This document shows, one piece after another, positions 9,111-19,675 of a stretch of DNA of 64,000 bases; the stretch's first letter is position 1, and every line of letters begins with the position of its first letter. The position numbers and the translations under genes were made by a program. The notes below the pieces were generated by a model, which did not search any database, was not told the DNA's origin, and worked only from the letters and a program-made list of their open reading frames with translations. Source of the DNA: Streptococcus sp. Marseille-Q0941 (GTDB lineage: Bacteria; Bacillota; Bacilli; Lactobacillales; Streptococcaceae); the NCBI RefSeq assembly GCF_943736975.1, contig NZ_CALSFO010000003.1, positions 496,001-560,000 of the forward strand, given 5' to 3'.

Positions 9111-10871
9111 TTACTCCATTCTTCTTTTTTGGGCAATTAAGCGTTCAAGCTCTTCTAAAGCAGTATCTGTATCTCCTACATGACTAGCTTCCTGAACTTT
9201 CTTTTTGATTTGCAAGTTTTGTTGATTCAAAAGAGCACGTTTTCGAGACTCTTCTACTTCTTTTAGCTCTTCTGGAGACATTTCAGAAGGTAAATCCAAA
9301 GACAATACTTGATACCAAGCATTCTCAACTTCTCTGGTCTGATTTGCCAAATCTTCTGAGGAGATTGTACCATTATCAATCAACAGCCCATACAAGGTTT
9401 GAAACTCAGGTGTCTCAAAGACAAAATCATCTCTTAAGCGATAATCATTGAGAACTAATGGATGCTCCATCATCCGATAGAGAATATGTGCTTCAGCTCT
9501 CATCACAGCAGTTAACTGTTTTGTCACCGACATAGTGATAGGTGTCGGGTTAGATACCTGTTTAACCTTTTCTTGTCTCTGTCTGACACGGCTTTCATTG
9601 ATAATATGCTCGACTTGTGGATAATCAAAAGAAGGTAAATGATCAGTTAGTAAATGAATATAAGTATTTTGAGCTGTGATAGATGGTTCTTTTACGATAA
9701 GAGGTGCAATTTTCTCTATAAAATCAATTTGTGCTTGGAGATTCTCAATGTTCTTAGGTTTAAAATGATGAATATAAAACTCAATCGGACTGATACGAGT
9801 ATTGGCCAAGAGATAAGCCAGGTCTTCTGCAGAATTTTTCTGCAAGTATTCATCTGGGTCCATAGAATCAGGGATTTGAACAATCTGAACTGTTAAATCA
9901 CCTAGTTCCTCAAGAGCTTTGGCAGTTGCTGCCTGCCCTGCTTTGTCACCATCATAAGTGATAATCACTTTTTTAGTAAATCGTTTGAGATGCTCAACAT
10001 GTTCACTGGTTAGAGCCGTCCCCATGGATGCTACTGCATTTTCAATACCAGCACGGTAGGCCGCAATGACATCCATAAAGCCTTCCATCAGATAGATTTC
10101 AGGAGCCTTGCCCGAGCCTTTTTTTACCCTCTCCAAATGATATAATTCGTAACTTTTATTAAAAATTGCCGTCGCACGACTATTTTTATATTTGGCAGTT
10201 TGAGAATCTGTCTCTTGCCAAATTCGACCAGAAAAGGCGATCACCTTTCCTTGATCATTAGAGAGTGGAAAGATAATGCGGTTATGGAAGGTATCAAAGA
10301 ATTGATTATTATCCGAAAGATAAAACAGACCTGAATCCAGCAAGTCCTTTTCACTATAATCGTCTCGCAAACGTTGATAAAGATATGAACGTTCAGCGGG
10401 TGCTAGACCTATCATAAAGTGTTTAATGACATCATCAGTCAAACCACGTTTATAGAGATAGTTTCTAGCTTCCTCACCCACCTTCGTTGTCATGAGGATC
10501 GCATGATAAAAGCGTGCAGCCTTGTCATGCATATCATAGAGGTTTTGATGGGGTGACGTATGTGGGACAGAGTTAGTTACTGGAGTTTCAAGGTGCATTC
10601 CAAGACGTTCGCCCAAAATCCTTACTGCATCCGCAAAGGTTACTTGTTGATACTCCTCGATAAACTTAAAAACATCTCCAGAACGACCACATCCAAAACA
10701 GTGGTAAAATTGTTTATCTTCAACCACGTTAAAGGAAGGGGTCTTTTCACCATGAAAAGGACAGAGCCCTAAAAAGTTCCGTCCAGATTTTTGTAAAGAA
10801 ATCACTTCTCCTATGATTTCGACAATATTGGTATTGTTTTTGATTTCTTCGATGACTCTCTTGTCAACCAT
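9111..10871 (-). CDS. dnaG: DNA primase DnaG
   Basis: Makes RNA primers at the replication fork. The 586 residues contain the CHC2 zinc ribbon ([11 protein letters not shown]...[13 protein letters not shown], residues about 40-65), the catalytic core with the Toprim motifs [14 protein letters not shown] and [11 protein letters not shown], and a C-terminal helicase-binding region. A longer frame begins at 10886, but a GGAGG lies inside those first codons, seven bases before the ATG at 10871, which fixes the start [13 protein letters not shown]. rpoD follows at once. Confidence 0.96.
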   Translation of the reverse strand: MVDKRVIEEIKNNTNIVEIIGEVISLQKSGRNFLGLCPFHGEKTPSFNVVEDKQFYHCFGCGRSGDVFKFIEEYQQVTFADAVRILGERLGMHLETPVTNSVPHTSPHQNLYDMHDKAARFYHAILMTTKVGEEARNYLYKRGLTDDVIKHFMIGLAPAERSYLYQRLRDDYSEKDLLDSGLFYLSDNNQFFDTFHNRIIFPLSNDQGKVIAFSGRIWQETDSQTAKYKNSRATAIFNKSYELYHLERVKKGSGKAPEIYLMEGFMDVIAAYRAGIENAVASMGTALTSEHVEHLKRFTKKVIITYDGDKAGQAATAKALEELGDLTVQIVQIPDSMDPDEYLQKNSAEDLAYLLANTRISPIEFYIHHFKPKNIENLQAQIDFIEKIAPLIVKEPSITAQNTYIHLLTDHLPSFDYPQVEHIINESRVRQRQEKVKQVSNPTPITMSVTKQLTAVMRAEAHILYRMMEHPLVLNDYRLRDDFVFETPEFQTLYGLLIDNGTISSEDLANQTREVENAWYQVLSLDLPSEMSPEELKEVEESRKRALLNQQNLQIKKKVQEASHVGDTDTALEELERLIAQKRRME

Positions 10872-11061
10872 ATACAATACCTCCATTTTATCACAGTTTA
10901 CTTTATATAGTATAGCTTATTTCTGAAAAAAAGTAAACCATTTCATACTCTTTACATGAGACTATTTCATAGAATATCGGCATTTTTTGGAGTAAAATAT
11001 TAGGAAAATACACATTTACTTAAAATTGAAAAACTATCATTAAAGAAATCTCTATTAGCTT

Positions 11062-11107
11062 CAAAAACAAAAAACTTAGTGGTGAAATTTTCCCTCTAAG
11101 TTTTTTG
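11062..11107 (-). terminator. Terminator of the trpXYZ operon
   Basis: Minus-strand stem AAAAAACTTAG / CTAAGTTTTTT with a loop of about 16 bases, flanked by T-rich sequence, just after the ATPase gene. Between it and dnaG (10872-11060) I see no gene, only AT-rich sequence. Confidence 0.8.
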
Positions 11108-11120
11108 TAAATGAGAAATC

Positions 11121-11879
11121 TTACTCAAACAACTGATAGTAATCTGAAATCTTCATTTGGGATTTTTCATCCTTGTTCAAATCTTGGATGATACGTCCAT
11201 CTTTCATAACAATGAGACGATTTCCATACTTAAGAGCGTCTTCCATATGATGTGTGATCATAAGCGCAGTCAGCTTGTCCTTTCTGACAAAGTCATCTGT
11301 TAATTCCATCAAGGCCACACTTGTTTTAGGATCAAGAGCTGCTGTGTGTTCATCCAATAACAGAAGTTCTGGACGTTTTAAGGTTGCCATTAAGAGACTC
11401 AAGGCCTGTCTTTGTCCACCTGACAAGAATTCAATCGGAGTATCCAAGTGTTTCTCTAAGCCATTTCCAACTTTCTCAATGGTTGCTTGAAATTCTTCTT
11501 TGTAAGCTGATAGTCTTCTTGGAAATAGACCACGTTTTTCTCCACGAAACTTAGCAATCAAAAGGTTTTCTGCAACGGTCATACGTGGAGCTGTACCCAT
11601 CTTGGGATCTTGGAAGACACGGGAAAGGTACTTGGCCCGTTTTTCAGGACTAAAATTCGTCACATCCTCCCCCATGATTCGAATACTACCACTGGTTAAA
11701 GGTAAAGTTCCCGCAATGCTATTAAAGAGTGTTGATTTCCCCGCTCCATTTCCACCTAAGATTGTAATGAATTCATGTTCGTAAATATCAAGAGAAACAT
11801 CGTTTAGGATAATCTTCTCCTCGTCGAAGCCATTTTTAACAATTTTTGTGGCATTTTTTAATTCTACAATTGCTGTCAT
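11121..11879 (-). CDS. trpZ: ABC transporter ATP-binding protein, tryptophan uptake (TrpZ)
   Basis: Cytoplasmic ABC ATPase of 252 residues: Walker A GGNGAGKST, signature LSGGQRQALSLL, Walker B LLLLDEHTAALDP, switch His in MITHHMED. It overlaps the permease gene by 4 bases, which implies coupled translation. With the permease and binding protein it forms the streptococcal trpXYZ system; specificity for tryptophan is inferred from the UGG T-box ahead of the operon. Confidence 0.88.
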   Translation of the reverse strand: MTAIVELKNATKIVKNGFDEEKIILNDVSLDIYEHEFITILGGNGAGKSTLFNSIAGTLPLTSGSIRIMGEDVTNFSPEKRAKYLSRVFQDPKMGTAPRMTVAENLLIAKFRGEKRGLFPRRLSAYKEEFQATIEKVGNGLEKHLDTPIEFLSGGQRQALSLLMATLKRPELLLLDEHTAALDPKTSVALMELTDDFVRKDKLTALMITHHMEDALKYGNRLIVMKDGRIIQDLNKDEKSQMKISDYYQLFE

Positions 11880-12742
11880 TTGCTTAACTTGACTCCTTTC
11901 AAGTATTTATCCTTAAGGGTTGGAATGACTAGACAAGTTGCTAGGATAAGAGCACTGTATAGACGGAGATAGCTAGTATTAAAGCCAAGAGCAATAACTC
12001 CCCATACTAGGAATTGGTAGCTAATAGAACCAACAACAATGGTCACCAAGCGTTCTGCTAGAGTCAAACTCTTAAAGAGAACCTCACCGATAATCAAGCT
12101 AGCAAGACCAACAACGATAACTCCTATACCTCGAGAAACATCCGCATAACCTTCTTGTTGAGCGATAAGAGCTCCTGCAAGAGCTATGACACCATTTGAT
12201 AAGACCAAGCCCATCAGCTCCATTCGGCCAGTATTGATACCAAAACTACGAGCCATATCTGGGTTATCCCCTGTAGCAATATAAGCCTGCCCAAGTTTAG
12301 TATCTAGGAAGAAAAGCATGAGAATGATAACCAAAGTCACAAAAATCAAACCTGTAAGTAATTGATTAACTTCAGATGAGAAGGGAAGAACATCTTGGAT
12401 TTGCTTTGTTCCCAAAAGTCCAAGATTGGCACGTCCCATAATCATGAGCATGATAGAATGGCAAGAAGTCATCACCAAAATACCAGACAAGAGTGTTGGA
12501 ATCTTTCCTTTCGTGTAAAGAAGACCAGTCGCTAAACCTGCAAGACAGCCTGCTCCAACAGCTACTAAGGTAGCAAGAAAAGGATTAATCCCCTGTGTAA
12601 TCAAGGTAACTGCTACAGCTCCTCCTAGCGGGAAGGAACCCTCTGTTGTCATATCTGGGAAATTTAGGATTCTAAAGGTCATAAAGATTCCCAGGCCTAA
12701 TATAGCCCATACGAATCCTTGTGAGATAATCGATACTAACAT
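11876..12742 (-). CDS. trpY: ABC transporter permease, tryptophan uptake (TrpY)
   Basis: Integral membrane protein of 288 residues with eight or more hydrophobic segments, of the branched-chain-permease-like family (NFPDMTTEGSFPLGGAV, GINTGRMELMGLVLSNGVIALAGAL). It pairs with the ABC ATPase encoded directly downstream. It probably works as a homodimer in the membrane. Confidence 0.88.
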   Translation of the reverse strand: MLVSIISQGFVWAILGLGIFMTFRILNFPDMTTEGSFPLGGAVAVTLITQGINPFLATLVAVGAGCLAGLATGLLYTKGKIPTLLSGILVMTSCHSIMLMIMGRANLGLLGTKQIQDVLPFSSEVNQLLTGLIFVTLVIILMLFFLDTKLGQAYIATGDNPDMARSFGINTGRMELMGLVLSNGVIALAGALIAQQEGYADVSRGIGVIVVGLASLIIGEVLFKSLTLAERLVTIVVGSISYQFLVWGVIALGFNTSYLRLYSALILATCLVIPTLKDKYLKGVKLSK

Positions 12743-12804
12743 GTTTCATTCATTTCCTTTATCTTTAAAAATTGGAGGAGATGTCTCCAACTCCTCCTTT
12801 ATTC

Positions 12805-13803
12805 TTATTCAATCACTTGCCCTGCTTCTTTTAGAACAGACTCAGGAATGGTGATTCCAAGTTCTTGCGCTAGTTTTTTGTTGATAACTGATTTACCAGT
12901 TGAGAAGACATTGACTGGAGTATCAGCTGGTTTTTCACCCTTCAAGACTTTAGCGATCATCTTACCAGTAGCCACACCAAGATCGTGTTGGTCCACAACG
13001 ACTGATGCCAAACCACCTGCTTCTACCATGGCAGTCGCACTTGGGTAGATTGGTTTTTTAACTGTTTGGTTGCTTGAAACTACAGTTGAGAATGCTGATG
13101 CGATTGTATTGTCAATCGGAACCCATATTGCATCTACTTTTCCAGTCATGACATTTACTGTAGAAGCAATTTCGTTAGTAGACGGAACTGCAAAAGTTTC
13201 TACCTTTAAACCAGCTTTTTCAGCGTAAGCCTTGAACTCTTCAACTTGTGATTTAGAGTTATCTTCACTGCTTGAGTAAAGAGCTCCGATTGTTTTGACA
13301 TCAGGAGTCAATGTTTTAATCAATGCAACCTGTTGTTCAGCAGGGTTATGGTCAGATACCCCTGTGATGTTTCCACCTGGTTTTTCCAAGTTTTGTACAA
13401 GGTTAGCTCCAACTGGGTCTGTGATAGCTGCCATGATAACAGGAAGGTCTTTTGTTGCACTTGCTAAACCTTGAGCCGCTGGTGTCGCAATCCCAACAAC
13501 AACGTCATTTCCATTTGACACCAATTGTTTACTCATTGTGGCAACCTTACTTTGATCACCTTCCGAGTTCATAAAGTCAATTTTAACTTGATCGCCCTTA
13601 TAGCCTTCTTCAGCAAGCCCATCTTGAATCCCTTGGTAAATCAAGTCGAGTGATGGGTGGCTGACGAACTGTAGAACACCAACCTTAGCCACTTTATTTT
13701 CTTGTTCTGTTTTAGTCTCTTGTTTTGTGATGCTAGAGTAAATCAAGCTTCCACCAACTACAAGTCCTAATGCTACAATAATACCAATTAAACGTTTGTT
13801 CAT
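12805..13803 (-). CDS. trpX: ABC transporter substrate-binding protein, tryptophan uptake (TrpX)
   Basis: Extracellular solute-binding protein of the ABC_sub_bind (DUF534) family, 332 residues. The N-terminus has a signal/anchor segment (MNKRLIGIIVALGLVVGGSLIY) without a lipobox cysteine, so it is probably held by an uncleaved helix or released. Two Rossmann-like lobes follow (VGVLQFVSHPSLDLIYQGI; TIGALYSSSEDNS). First structural gene of the operon, behind a tryptophan T-box and a tiny leader ORF. AAGGAG precedes the start. Confidence 0.88.
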   Translation of the reverse strand: MNKRLIGIIVALGLVVGGSLIYSSITKQETKTEQENKVAKVGVLQFVSHPSLDLIYQGIQDGLAEEGYKGDQVKIDFMNSEGDQSKVATMSKQLVSNGNDVVVGIATPAAQGLASATKDLPVIMAAITDPVGANLVQNLEKPGGNITGVSDHNPAEQQVALIKTLTPDVKTIGALYSSSEDNSKSQVEEFKAYAEKAGLKVETFAVPSTNEIASTVNVMTGKVDAIWVPIDNTIASAFSTVVSSNQTVKKPIYPSATAMVEAGGLASVVVDQHDLGVATGKMIAKVLKGEKPADTPVNVFSTGKSVINKKLAQELGITIPESVLKEAGQVIE

Positions 13804-13851
13804 ACTTATTTCTCCTTATTTCACTTAAACTTCGTAATGTTCATGTCACTT

Positions 13852-13893
13852 TCAATATAACTTTACCAAGCGACGCCATCGTTTAAATTCCAT
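13852..13893 (-). CDS. Candidate leader peptide with one Trp (13 aa) before trpX
   Basis: Reads MEFKRWRRLVKLY then TGA; an extra ATG directly in front (13896) would add one Met. A perfect AGGAGG (13905-13900) lies six bases before the ATG at 13893. It sits between the T-box terminator and trpX, so it is translated only on read-through transcripts. It is very basic and contains one Trp codon in a run of Arg codons. Conservation is unknown to me. Confidence 0.5.
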   Translation of the reverse strand: MEFKRWRRLVKLY

Positions 13894-13916
13894 CATATAC
13901 CTCCTAAACAAAAGAA

Positions 13917-14165
13917 AAAGTCCTCACACAAAAAACTTGTGTGAGGACGTCGATGCGCGGTGCCACCTCAATTATAGGGAATCCTCCCTATCTCTCAATC
14001 TCGCTTCACGAGTTGCACTGTAAGGTGTGCGCACCGAATTCTTATGATTTCAAATTCTTTATAACATTCAGCCCAATTTTCATCACTTTCATCTATCTGT
14101 TTCCACCAACCACAGACTCTCTAAAAAATTTTAATGATTACTTTCTGAATGATTCGATTATATCA
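13917..14165 (-). promoter_or_regulatory. Tryptophan T-box riboswitch
   Basis: The T-box sequence AGGTGGCACCGCG is at about 13969-13957 on the minus strand. It is followed by a strong terminator stem GTCCTCACACAA / TTGTGTGAGGAC and a T run (about 13949-13917). In stem I, CATTCAG pairs with CTGAATG and ATCATT with AGTGAT; the enclosed specifier loop has AGTA on one side and GAAAATTGGG on the other, placing a UGG (Trp) codon at 14075-14073. Uncharged tRNA-Trp would therefore turn on trpXYZ. Confidence 0.92.
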
Positions 14166-14250
14166 TTTTAAAAATGCTTGTCAAGGGTTTTCATGAATTA
14201 GTTAAAGAAATTATGAAAATTCCTACGGTTTTTGGTAAAAATAGCTTGTA

Positions 14251-17076
14251 TTAACCAGAATTACGCAAACCTGTTGCAATTCCGTTAATGGTTGTATGAA
14301 TCAATCTTTCTTCGTCTGCCGACAATTCGCCACGACGTTGACGTTTAATCAACTCCAACTGAATGTAGTTAAGGATATTAAAGTAAGGCATGCGATAGTT
14401 CAGACTTTCTTTCAAATAGCTATTTTCTGCCAGAAGCTCCTCATGACCTTCAATAGCCAAGATAACGTTCTTGGTTAATTGCCATTCATCTAGGATGGTG
14501 TAATAAATCGCCTGCACTTCTTCGCTTTCGCAAAGTTTAGCGTACTCAAAAGCAATATTCATATTTGATTTTGACAAGACCATATCCACATTGGAAAGAA
14601 GTGACTGGAAGAATGGCCAATTTTGATACATTTCTCTAAGCGTTTCAATATTTTTAGGATCTTGGTCAATAAATTCCTTGAAGCTTGAACCAACACCATA
14701 CCATCCTGGGAACATGACGCGGCTTTGTGACCATGAGAATACCCAAGGAATCGCACGTAAACCACTGATTTCAGTAATCGTTTTACGGGCTGCGGGACGA
14801 GAACCGATATTGAAACTTGAAATAGCTTTGATTGGACTAGATTCAAAGAAATAATCATAGAAAAGCTCATTTCCAAATACGAGTTCACGGTAAATATCGT
14901 AACTACGTTCTACTACTTGGTCCATGATAGCTTCATAACGGTTTGAAGTATTGGTATCACTCTTTTTCTTGGTTATCATACGGTTGATAGCTGCAGATAC
15001 CAACATTTCAAGATTATAGTAGGCTGCATCCTTGTTTCCGTATTTATTCCCGATAACTTCACCTTGTTCCGTCAAGCGAATGCGATCCTTGATAGACTTA
15101 AGGGGTTGGGAAGCAATGGCATCATAAGTAGGACCACCACCACGACCAACAGTACCACCACGACCGTGGAAGAAGGTTACTTTGACACCAAACTCGTCAC
15201 CTATGGCAGTCAATTGTTTTTGAGCCTTATAGAGGGTCCAACAAGATGAGAGGTAACCGCCATCCTTGTTACTATCAGAGTAACCAAGCATAATTTCTTG
15301 GTAGTTGTTTTTAGAAGCAATCCACTTCTTAGCAAGTGGTAGAGAGAAATACTTTCTCATTGTTTCTTCAGAATGGTCCAAGTCCTCAATCGTCTCAAAG
15401 AGTGGAACGATTTGGACACGTGCTTTTTCATTATCAACAAGCCCTACTTCTTTAAGCATAATGGCCAATTCTAGCATATCTGATACGCTAGTCGCATGAG
15501 AGATAATCGTTTGACGAATGACATCTTCTCCCAAACGATCTTTTAATTCACGGGCCGTTTGGAAAATAGCTAATTCTTTCTCAAGAAGTTCAGACTTTTC
15601 AGCGTGAGTCGCAGACAAGATTCGAGGATCCTCTAACAATTCATGTAAAAGTAACTCACATTTTTCATCTTCTGATAAATCACTATAGTGATCATTAATT
15701 CCAGCAGATGCTAATAATTCTGCAACACAGGCTTCATGCACACTAGAATCTTGACGCATATCGATAGAAGCCAAGAAGAACCCAAAGACTTCTACTGCTT
15801 CCAAAAGCTCAGCAAATTCTCCAGTAAGCAAGGCTTCTGCCTTATTCTCAAGTAATGAACCCTTAATGATAGCTAGGTCTTGTTTAAATTCTTCAATTGT
15901 TTCGTAGTACGGAGGACGATCTTCAGCCAATTCTTGAACGGCTCCTGAGAGGCGATTACTAATATAGTCAGTAACCACACCTTGTTGATGTCCTTGAGAC
16001 CCAAATAGTCGTTCAATATGATGACGTTCATCAGCTGATGAACCAATAAGAGCCCACTCTTTTAGATTCAAAAGCGTTTGAATCAATTTTGATTGAATAA
16101 AGTGAAAAGCACGGCGATAAGGTTCTTTCTCACGAAAAACAGATGTATCACGAGATTGAGCTGCCATTTCTTCAACAGCCTTGCTTGTCTTAGATAAATT
16201 GGTAGATAGAGAGAAAGTACGATAGAGACTAGAAATCTTGCTGATATAGTAGTTCAAGATCACTTCACTTTGAATGGTAGCAGAGCGCATGAGTGTTTCA
16301 GCGGTTACAAATGGATTTCCATCTCGGTCTCCACCAATCCACATTCCCATGGTGATAGGTTTGGCTTGTTTTAGGTCAATTCCTTGTTCTCTTGCAAGAC
16401 GCTTGTATTCTAACATCAAGTTTGGTACAGCTTGAAGAAAGGAACTATTGTAGTATTCCATCACGTTTGTGATTTCATTCGTTACTTTTAGTTTCTTCTC
16501 TCGAATCATATCCGTCTGCATGATAATCTCAATGTAACGACGAAGATCATTGTACCATTTTTCTTTATTAATCAGACCCATTTTCACATCACGATATTTA
16601 CGTAACAAGGTATGAATATGATTGGTCAAGTCCAACATACTCTTACGTTGAACCTGGGTTGGGTGGGCTGTCAAAACTGGCACTACATTTAGTCGTTCAA
16701 GAATCTCAGCAGCATTTTCCTTTTCAGCTACCATTTTAATGGTTGTTGACAATTTACCAAGATAATCTTGGTCGATATTGTTTAGATGGTTAATCTCGTA
16801 TGCCAGGTCAACGTCTTCAGAAATGTTAATCAAAAGTGGCAAGATAGAGAAATATCTAGAGATATAGACCATTTCATCATTAGTAAGACTTGTAACTACT
16901 TTATCAAGCCCTTGATAGTCTAATTTTGATGACAACTCCTTTAACTGAATGATCTTGTCAAAGGTCTCAGAAGGAAGCATATTTTTCGTAATATCTTCAA
17001 GTAAATCTGTCAAGATTTGAACTTCTTCCTGGACGACAGTTTTGTTCCTATTATTTTCTAGTTTTTGAAGAGACAT
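14251..17076 (-). CDS. ppc: Phosphoenolpyruvate carboxylase
   Basis: Carboxylates phosphoenolpyruvate to oxaloacetate, supplying aspartate-family precursors in an organism with an incomplete TCA cycle. 941 residues, typical for the streptococcal enzyme. Motifs visible: the active-site [13 protein letters not shown] (His near residue 137), GGDRDGNP, the catalytic loop [15 protein letters not shown], and the C-terminal end GLRNSG (family usually ends NTG). ftsW begins 24 bases after the ppc start on the other side, so ppc lies downstream of trpXYZ's T-box but is oriented the same way, with its own start signal. Confidence 0.97.
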   Translation of the reverse strand: MSLQKLENNRNKTVVQEEVQILTDLLEDITKNMLPSETFDKIIQLKELSSKLDYQGLDKVVTSLTNDEMVYISRYFSILPLLINISEDVDLAYEINHLNNIDQDYLGKLSTTIKMVAEKENAAEILERLNVVPVLTAHPTQVQRKSMLDLTNHIHTLLRKYRDVKMGLINKEKWYNDLRRYIEIIMQTDMIREKKLKVTNEITNVMEYYNSSFLQAVPNLMLEYKRLAREQGIDLKQAKPITMGMWIGGDRDGNPFVTAETLMRSATIQSEVILNYYISKISSLYRTFSLSTNLSKTSKAVEEMAAQSRDTSVFREKEPYRRAFHFIQSKLIQTLLNLKEWALIGSSADERHHIERLFGSQGHQQGVVTDYISNRLSGAVQELAEDRPPYYETIEEFKQDLAIIKGSLLENKAEALLTGEFAELLEAVEVFGFFLASIDMRQDSSVHEACVAELLASAGINDHYSDLSEDEKCELLLHELLEDPRILSATHAEKSELLEKELAIFQTARELKDRLGEDVIRQTIISHATSVSDMLELAIMLKEVGLVDNEKARVQIVPLFETIEDLDHSEETMRKYFSLPLAKKWIASKNNYQEIMLGYSDSNKDGGYLSSCWTLYKAQKQLTAIGDEFGVKVTFFHGRGGTVGRGGGPTYDAIASQPLKSIKDRIRLTEQGEVIGNKYGNKDAAYYNLEMLVSAAINRMITKKKSDTNTSNRYEAIMDQVVERSYDIYRELVFGNELFYDYFFESSPIKAISSFNIGSRPAARKTITEISGLRAIPWVFSWSQSRVMFPGWYGVGSSFKEFIDQDPKNIETLREMYQNWPFFQSLLSNVDMVLSKSNMNIAFEYAKLCESEEVQAIYYTILDEWQLTKNVILAIEGHEELLAENSYLKESLNYRMPYFNILNYIQLELIKRQRRGELSADEERLIHTTINGIATGLRNSG

Positions 17077-17099
17077 AATTTTCTCCTTATCACTTTTTC

Positions 17100-18311
17100 T
17101 TAAAGCTGTGATTCGTATTCACTATAAAGTTTCGCTCGTTTTTCACTAGCATCAATATTTAACACAAAGGCGATGGCTACAGATAGAACTAGGAGACTAT
17201 TTCCCCCTTGAGAAAGGAATGGGAAGGTTACACCTGTTGAAGGGATCAATCCTGAGATTCCCCCGATATTGACGAATACCTGAATTAAAATCATCCCACC
17301 GATACCAATGGCTACCATTGAGTTAAATGGATTCTTTGCTCGAACCCCCACCAAGATGATGCGAAGGATTAGGAAGAACACGAGAGCTAAAATAAGACTT
17401 GCGCCAACAAATCCGAATTCTTCGATGACGATGGAGAACACAAAGTCCGTATGAGCTTCAGGAAGATATCCTCGTTTTTCGATAGAGTTCCCTAATCCTA
17501 GACCAAACCATCCTCCATTAACCATAGCATAATAAGAATTCGCTAACTGGTGTCCTGCACCAGCAACATCATCAAATGGGTTAAAGAAGGCACTGAATCG
17601 CTTAGCTACATATCCAAATACTGGAATTTTAGAAACCTTATCAACACCAATCACTTTAATAGCTGTCAGTGTCACAGTAGCTAGAGTCGTAAGTATAGCA
17701 AGAATCGTTGCAAACCATCGATGAGCAATTCCACTAATTGAGTACATCAGTAATGATACCAAAAATAGGATAGTAGCATTTCCAAGGTCAGGGAAAATAG
17801 CCAAGCTACCAATCATTACCAGAAGTACAAAACGCCAGTCATTAAACGATCTTGGGAGCCATTGATTTTGAGTTAAAACTTGGAAATCATAAACGCCAAT
17901 CTCTTCTTGTTGTTTTGAAAAACGTTGTGCCAAGTACCAAATGATAATAATTTTCAAGTACTCTGCTGGTTGAATGGTAATTGGTCCTACCTTGATCCAC
18001 CCGTAGGCTCCATTAATAGGAATCCCAATCAAACGAGCTAAAGCTAATAAAATGAGCTCAGAAAACATAACGATGAATAACAATCGCTCGTTGCGAAGAA
18101 ATCCTAGCTTCAACTTATAGATTACTGCAATCAGTAGTAAACTAACGAACCAAAACAAGCCTTGATTTCGCACTAATTGAAAGGCGCTCTTACCCTCTTG
18201 AATTAAGGATGCACTCGTTGTCGAATAGACCACTATCAAACCCAGAACGGATAAGAGAATATAGGGCACTAAAATGGAATAATTCAACAGGTGCCTTTTA
18301 CTAATTTTCAT
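17100..18311 (-). CDS. ftsW: SEDS peptidoglycan polymerase FtsW
   Basis: Septal glycosyltransferase of the SEDS family, 403 residues with about ten membrane helices. Signature [23 protein letters not shown] lies near the C-terminus, and the extracellular catalytic-loop region contains SNPFD-like and [16 protein letters not shown]. It begins [21 protein letters not shown]. It has its own extended -10 promoter and is followed by ppc, the same order I recall in pneumococcus. Confidence 0.94.
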   Translation of the reverse strand: MKISKRHLLNYSILVPYILLSVLGLIVVYSTTSASLIQEGKSAFQLVRNQGLFWFVSLLLIAVIYKLKLGFLRNERLLFIVMFSELILLALARLIGIPINGAYGWIKVGPITIQPAEYLKIIIIWYLAQRFSKQQEEIGVYDFQVLTQNQWLPRSFNDWRFVLLVMIGSLAIFPDLGNATILFLVSLLMYSISGIAHRWFATILAILTTLATVTLTAIKVIGVDKVSKIPVFGYVAKRFSAFFNPFDDVAGAGHQLANSYYAMVNGGWFGLGLGNSIEKRGYLPEAHTDFVFSIVIEEFGFVGASLILALVFFLILRIILVGVRAKNPFNSMVAIGIGGMILIQVFVNIGGISGLIPSTGVTFPFLSQGGNSLLVLSVAIAFVLNIDASEKRAKLYSEYESQL

Positions 18312-18363
18312 ACTTCACCATCTATTAAATTTTTATTTTCTATTAATTCTAGTTTTAATAGCT

Positions 18364-18372
18364 ATTATACCA
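18364..18372 (-). promoter_or_regulatory. Extended -10 promoter of ftsW
   Basis: Minus strand TGG-TATAAT (18372-18364), about 53 bases before the ftsW start. No strong -35 is seen. Confidence 0.55.
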
Positions 18373-18477
18373 TTTTTTAGACTAGAAAAAAACTCTTACC
18401 CGTTAAAGCCTAGAATTTTAACTTTGAGAATTCACAAAACATTTATTAATATTTTTAACTATTAGCTAAGAAAACTT

Positions 18478-18515
18478 TAAAAAAACTCTACCTTTCGTGA
18501 GTTGAAAGATAGAGT
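18478..18515 (-). terminator. Terminator of prsA
   Basis: Minus-strand stem ACTCTATCTTTC / GAAAGGTAGAGT with a seven-base loop and a following run of T, immediately after the prsA stop codon. Confidence 0.88.
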
Positions 18516-18523
18516 GTTCATCT

Positions 18524-19486
18524 TTAATTTGAAGATGTTGTTGTAGTTTCAGTCGCTGCTGATGTAGTTGTAGTTGTTGTATCACTTTGAATGTACTGAG
18601 TAAAGATATTTTGGAAGGCTTGGTCTTTGACCTTGATATTTGCTGCCTGCAACTCTTTACTAATTACACCTTGAACAAAAGTAGAATCATTTTGTTTTTG
18701 AGTCAGGATAACTGTCTTCAATTTTTCTTTATAATCTTCCCAGTTAGAAGATTTTTCTGTTTTCTTAGTTAATTTTACAATATAAAAGCTGTTTGAATAA
18801 GCTTGTGTACCTGGAGCTGTAATCACATCAGAGATTCCATCAACATTAAGGGCAAAGGCTGCTTTTTTAACAACGTCTGGCAATTCTGTTGATGCAGAGT
18901 CAAAAGTGATTTCTCCACCATTTGCTTTTGTCTTTTCGTCTGTTGAATTATCCTTAGCCAATTGGGCAAAGTCAGCTCCAGATTCTTTTGCTTTGGCTAG
19001 TACTTCTTTAGCCTTATCCTCACTGTCAAGTTTAATAACTTGAGCTGTAACATCTGGTGTGTACTCATTGTAAGCTTTCTTGTAGTTTTCATCTGTTAAT
19101 TCTGCTTCAGCTGCCTTTTTCACAGCATATTCTACCAACTTACTTGTCCGAATTTGTTGTTTACGGCTTTCAGCAGTCATACCTGCACGAGCCAATACAG
19201 TTTGGTAACTATCACCGTATTTCTTTTGTTCTTCAGCTACTGCATCATCAACATCTTTATCACTAACTTCTGAACCATATTGTTTTTCAAAAACCTTTTG
19301 AATCGTCATGTTAAGCAAGACTTGTTGAGCAGTTGGATTATTCTTAACTTCTTCAAAGAATTGATGTTCAGTGATGACATCACCTTTCATGCTAATTAAA
19401 TCAGCTCCTTGAGAACTAGTTGAACATGCAGCTAAAGTAGCTACTGACAATAATGTAACGGCACCAGCCAAAAATTTTTTCTTCAT
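18524..19486 (-). CDS. prsA: Foldase lipoprotein PrsA (peptidyl-prolyl isomerase)
   Basis: Extracytoplasmic lipid-anchored chaperone that helps secreted proteins fold. Signal peptide MKKKFLAGAVTLLSVATLAACSTS has the lipobox LAAC (Cys21). A SurA-like N-terminal region is followed by a parvulin rotamase domain around residues 145-245 (KAKESGADFAQLAKDNSTD, GGEITFDS) and a low-complexity Thr/Ser tail. 320 residues is close to the usual length. It is separated from the methyltransferase gene by the LPXTG/recombinase insertion, whereas I recall them adjacent in pneumococcus. Confidence 0.95.
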   Translation of the reverse strand: MKKKFLAGAVTLLSVATLAACSTSSQGADLISMKGDVITEHQFFEEVKNNPTAQQVLLNMTIQKVFEKQYGSEVSDKDVDDAVAEEQKKYGDSYQTVLARAGMTAESRKQQIRTSKLVEYAVKKAAEAELTDENYKKAYNEYTPDVTAQVIKLDSEDKAKEVLAKAKESGADFAQLAKDNSTDEKTKANGGEITFDSASTELPDVVKKAAFALNVDGISDVITAPGTQAYSNSFYIVKLTKKTEKSSNWEDYKEKLKTVILTQKQNDSTFVQGVISKELQAANIKVKDQAFQNIFTQYIQSDTTTTTTSAATETTTTSSN

Positions 19487-19538
19487 GTTTACTCCTTTTT
19501 CTAAAAACGGTCGAAATTTTCTCTAGACCGACTCAATC

Positions 19539-19547
19539 ATTATACCA
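19539..19547 (-). promoter_or_regulatory. Extended -10 promoter of prsA
   Basis: Minus strand TGG-TATAAT (19547-19539), 53 bases ahead of the prsA ATG. The leader can form a five-base stem CGGTC/GACCG followed by TTTTT (19530-19503), a weak attenuator-like structure. Confidence 0.55.
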
Positions 19548-19620
19548 TATTTTATAGCAGATAACTTAAATAAGACTAAAAATACTAGCTTTTAAATGTT
19601 TAACGATTCAATTTTTTTCA

Positions 19621-19656
19621 TTCCAAAAAGAACCTGAACAATCGTTCAAGTCCTTT
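19621..19656 (-). terminator. Terminator of the LPXTG surface-protein gene
   Basis: Minus-strand stem GGACTTGAAC-gatt-GTTCAGGTTC followed by TTTTT, 20 bases after the surface-protein stop codon. Confidence 0.75.
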
Positions 19657-19675
19657 GTTTGTCTTGTATTATTTT

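Noticed and set aside
13941-14171. 76-residue plus-strand ORF in the T-box leader
   Set aside because: Lies wholly inside the conserved minus-strand T-box structure.
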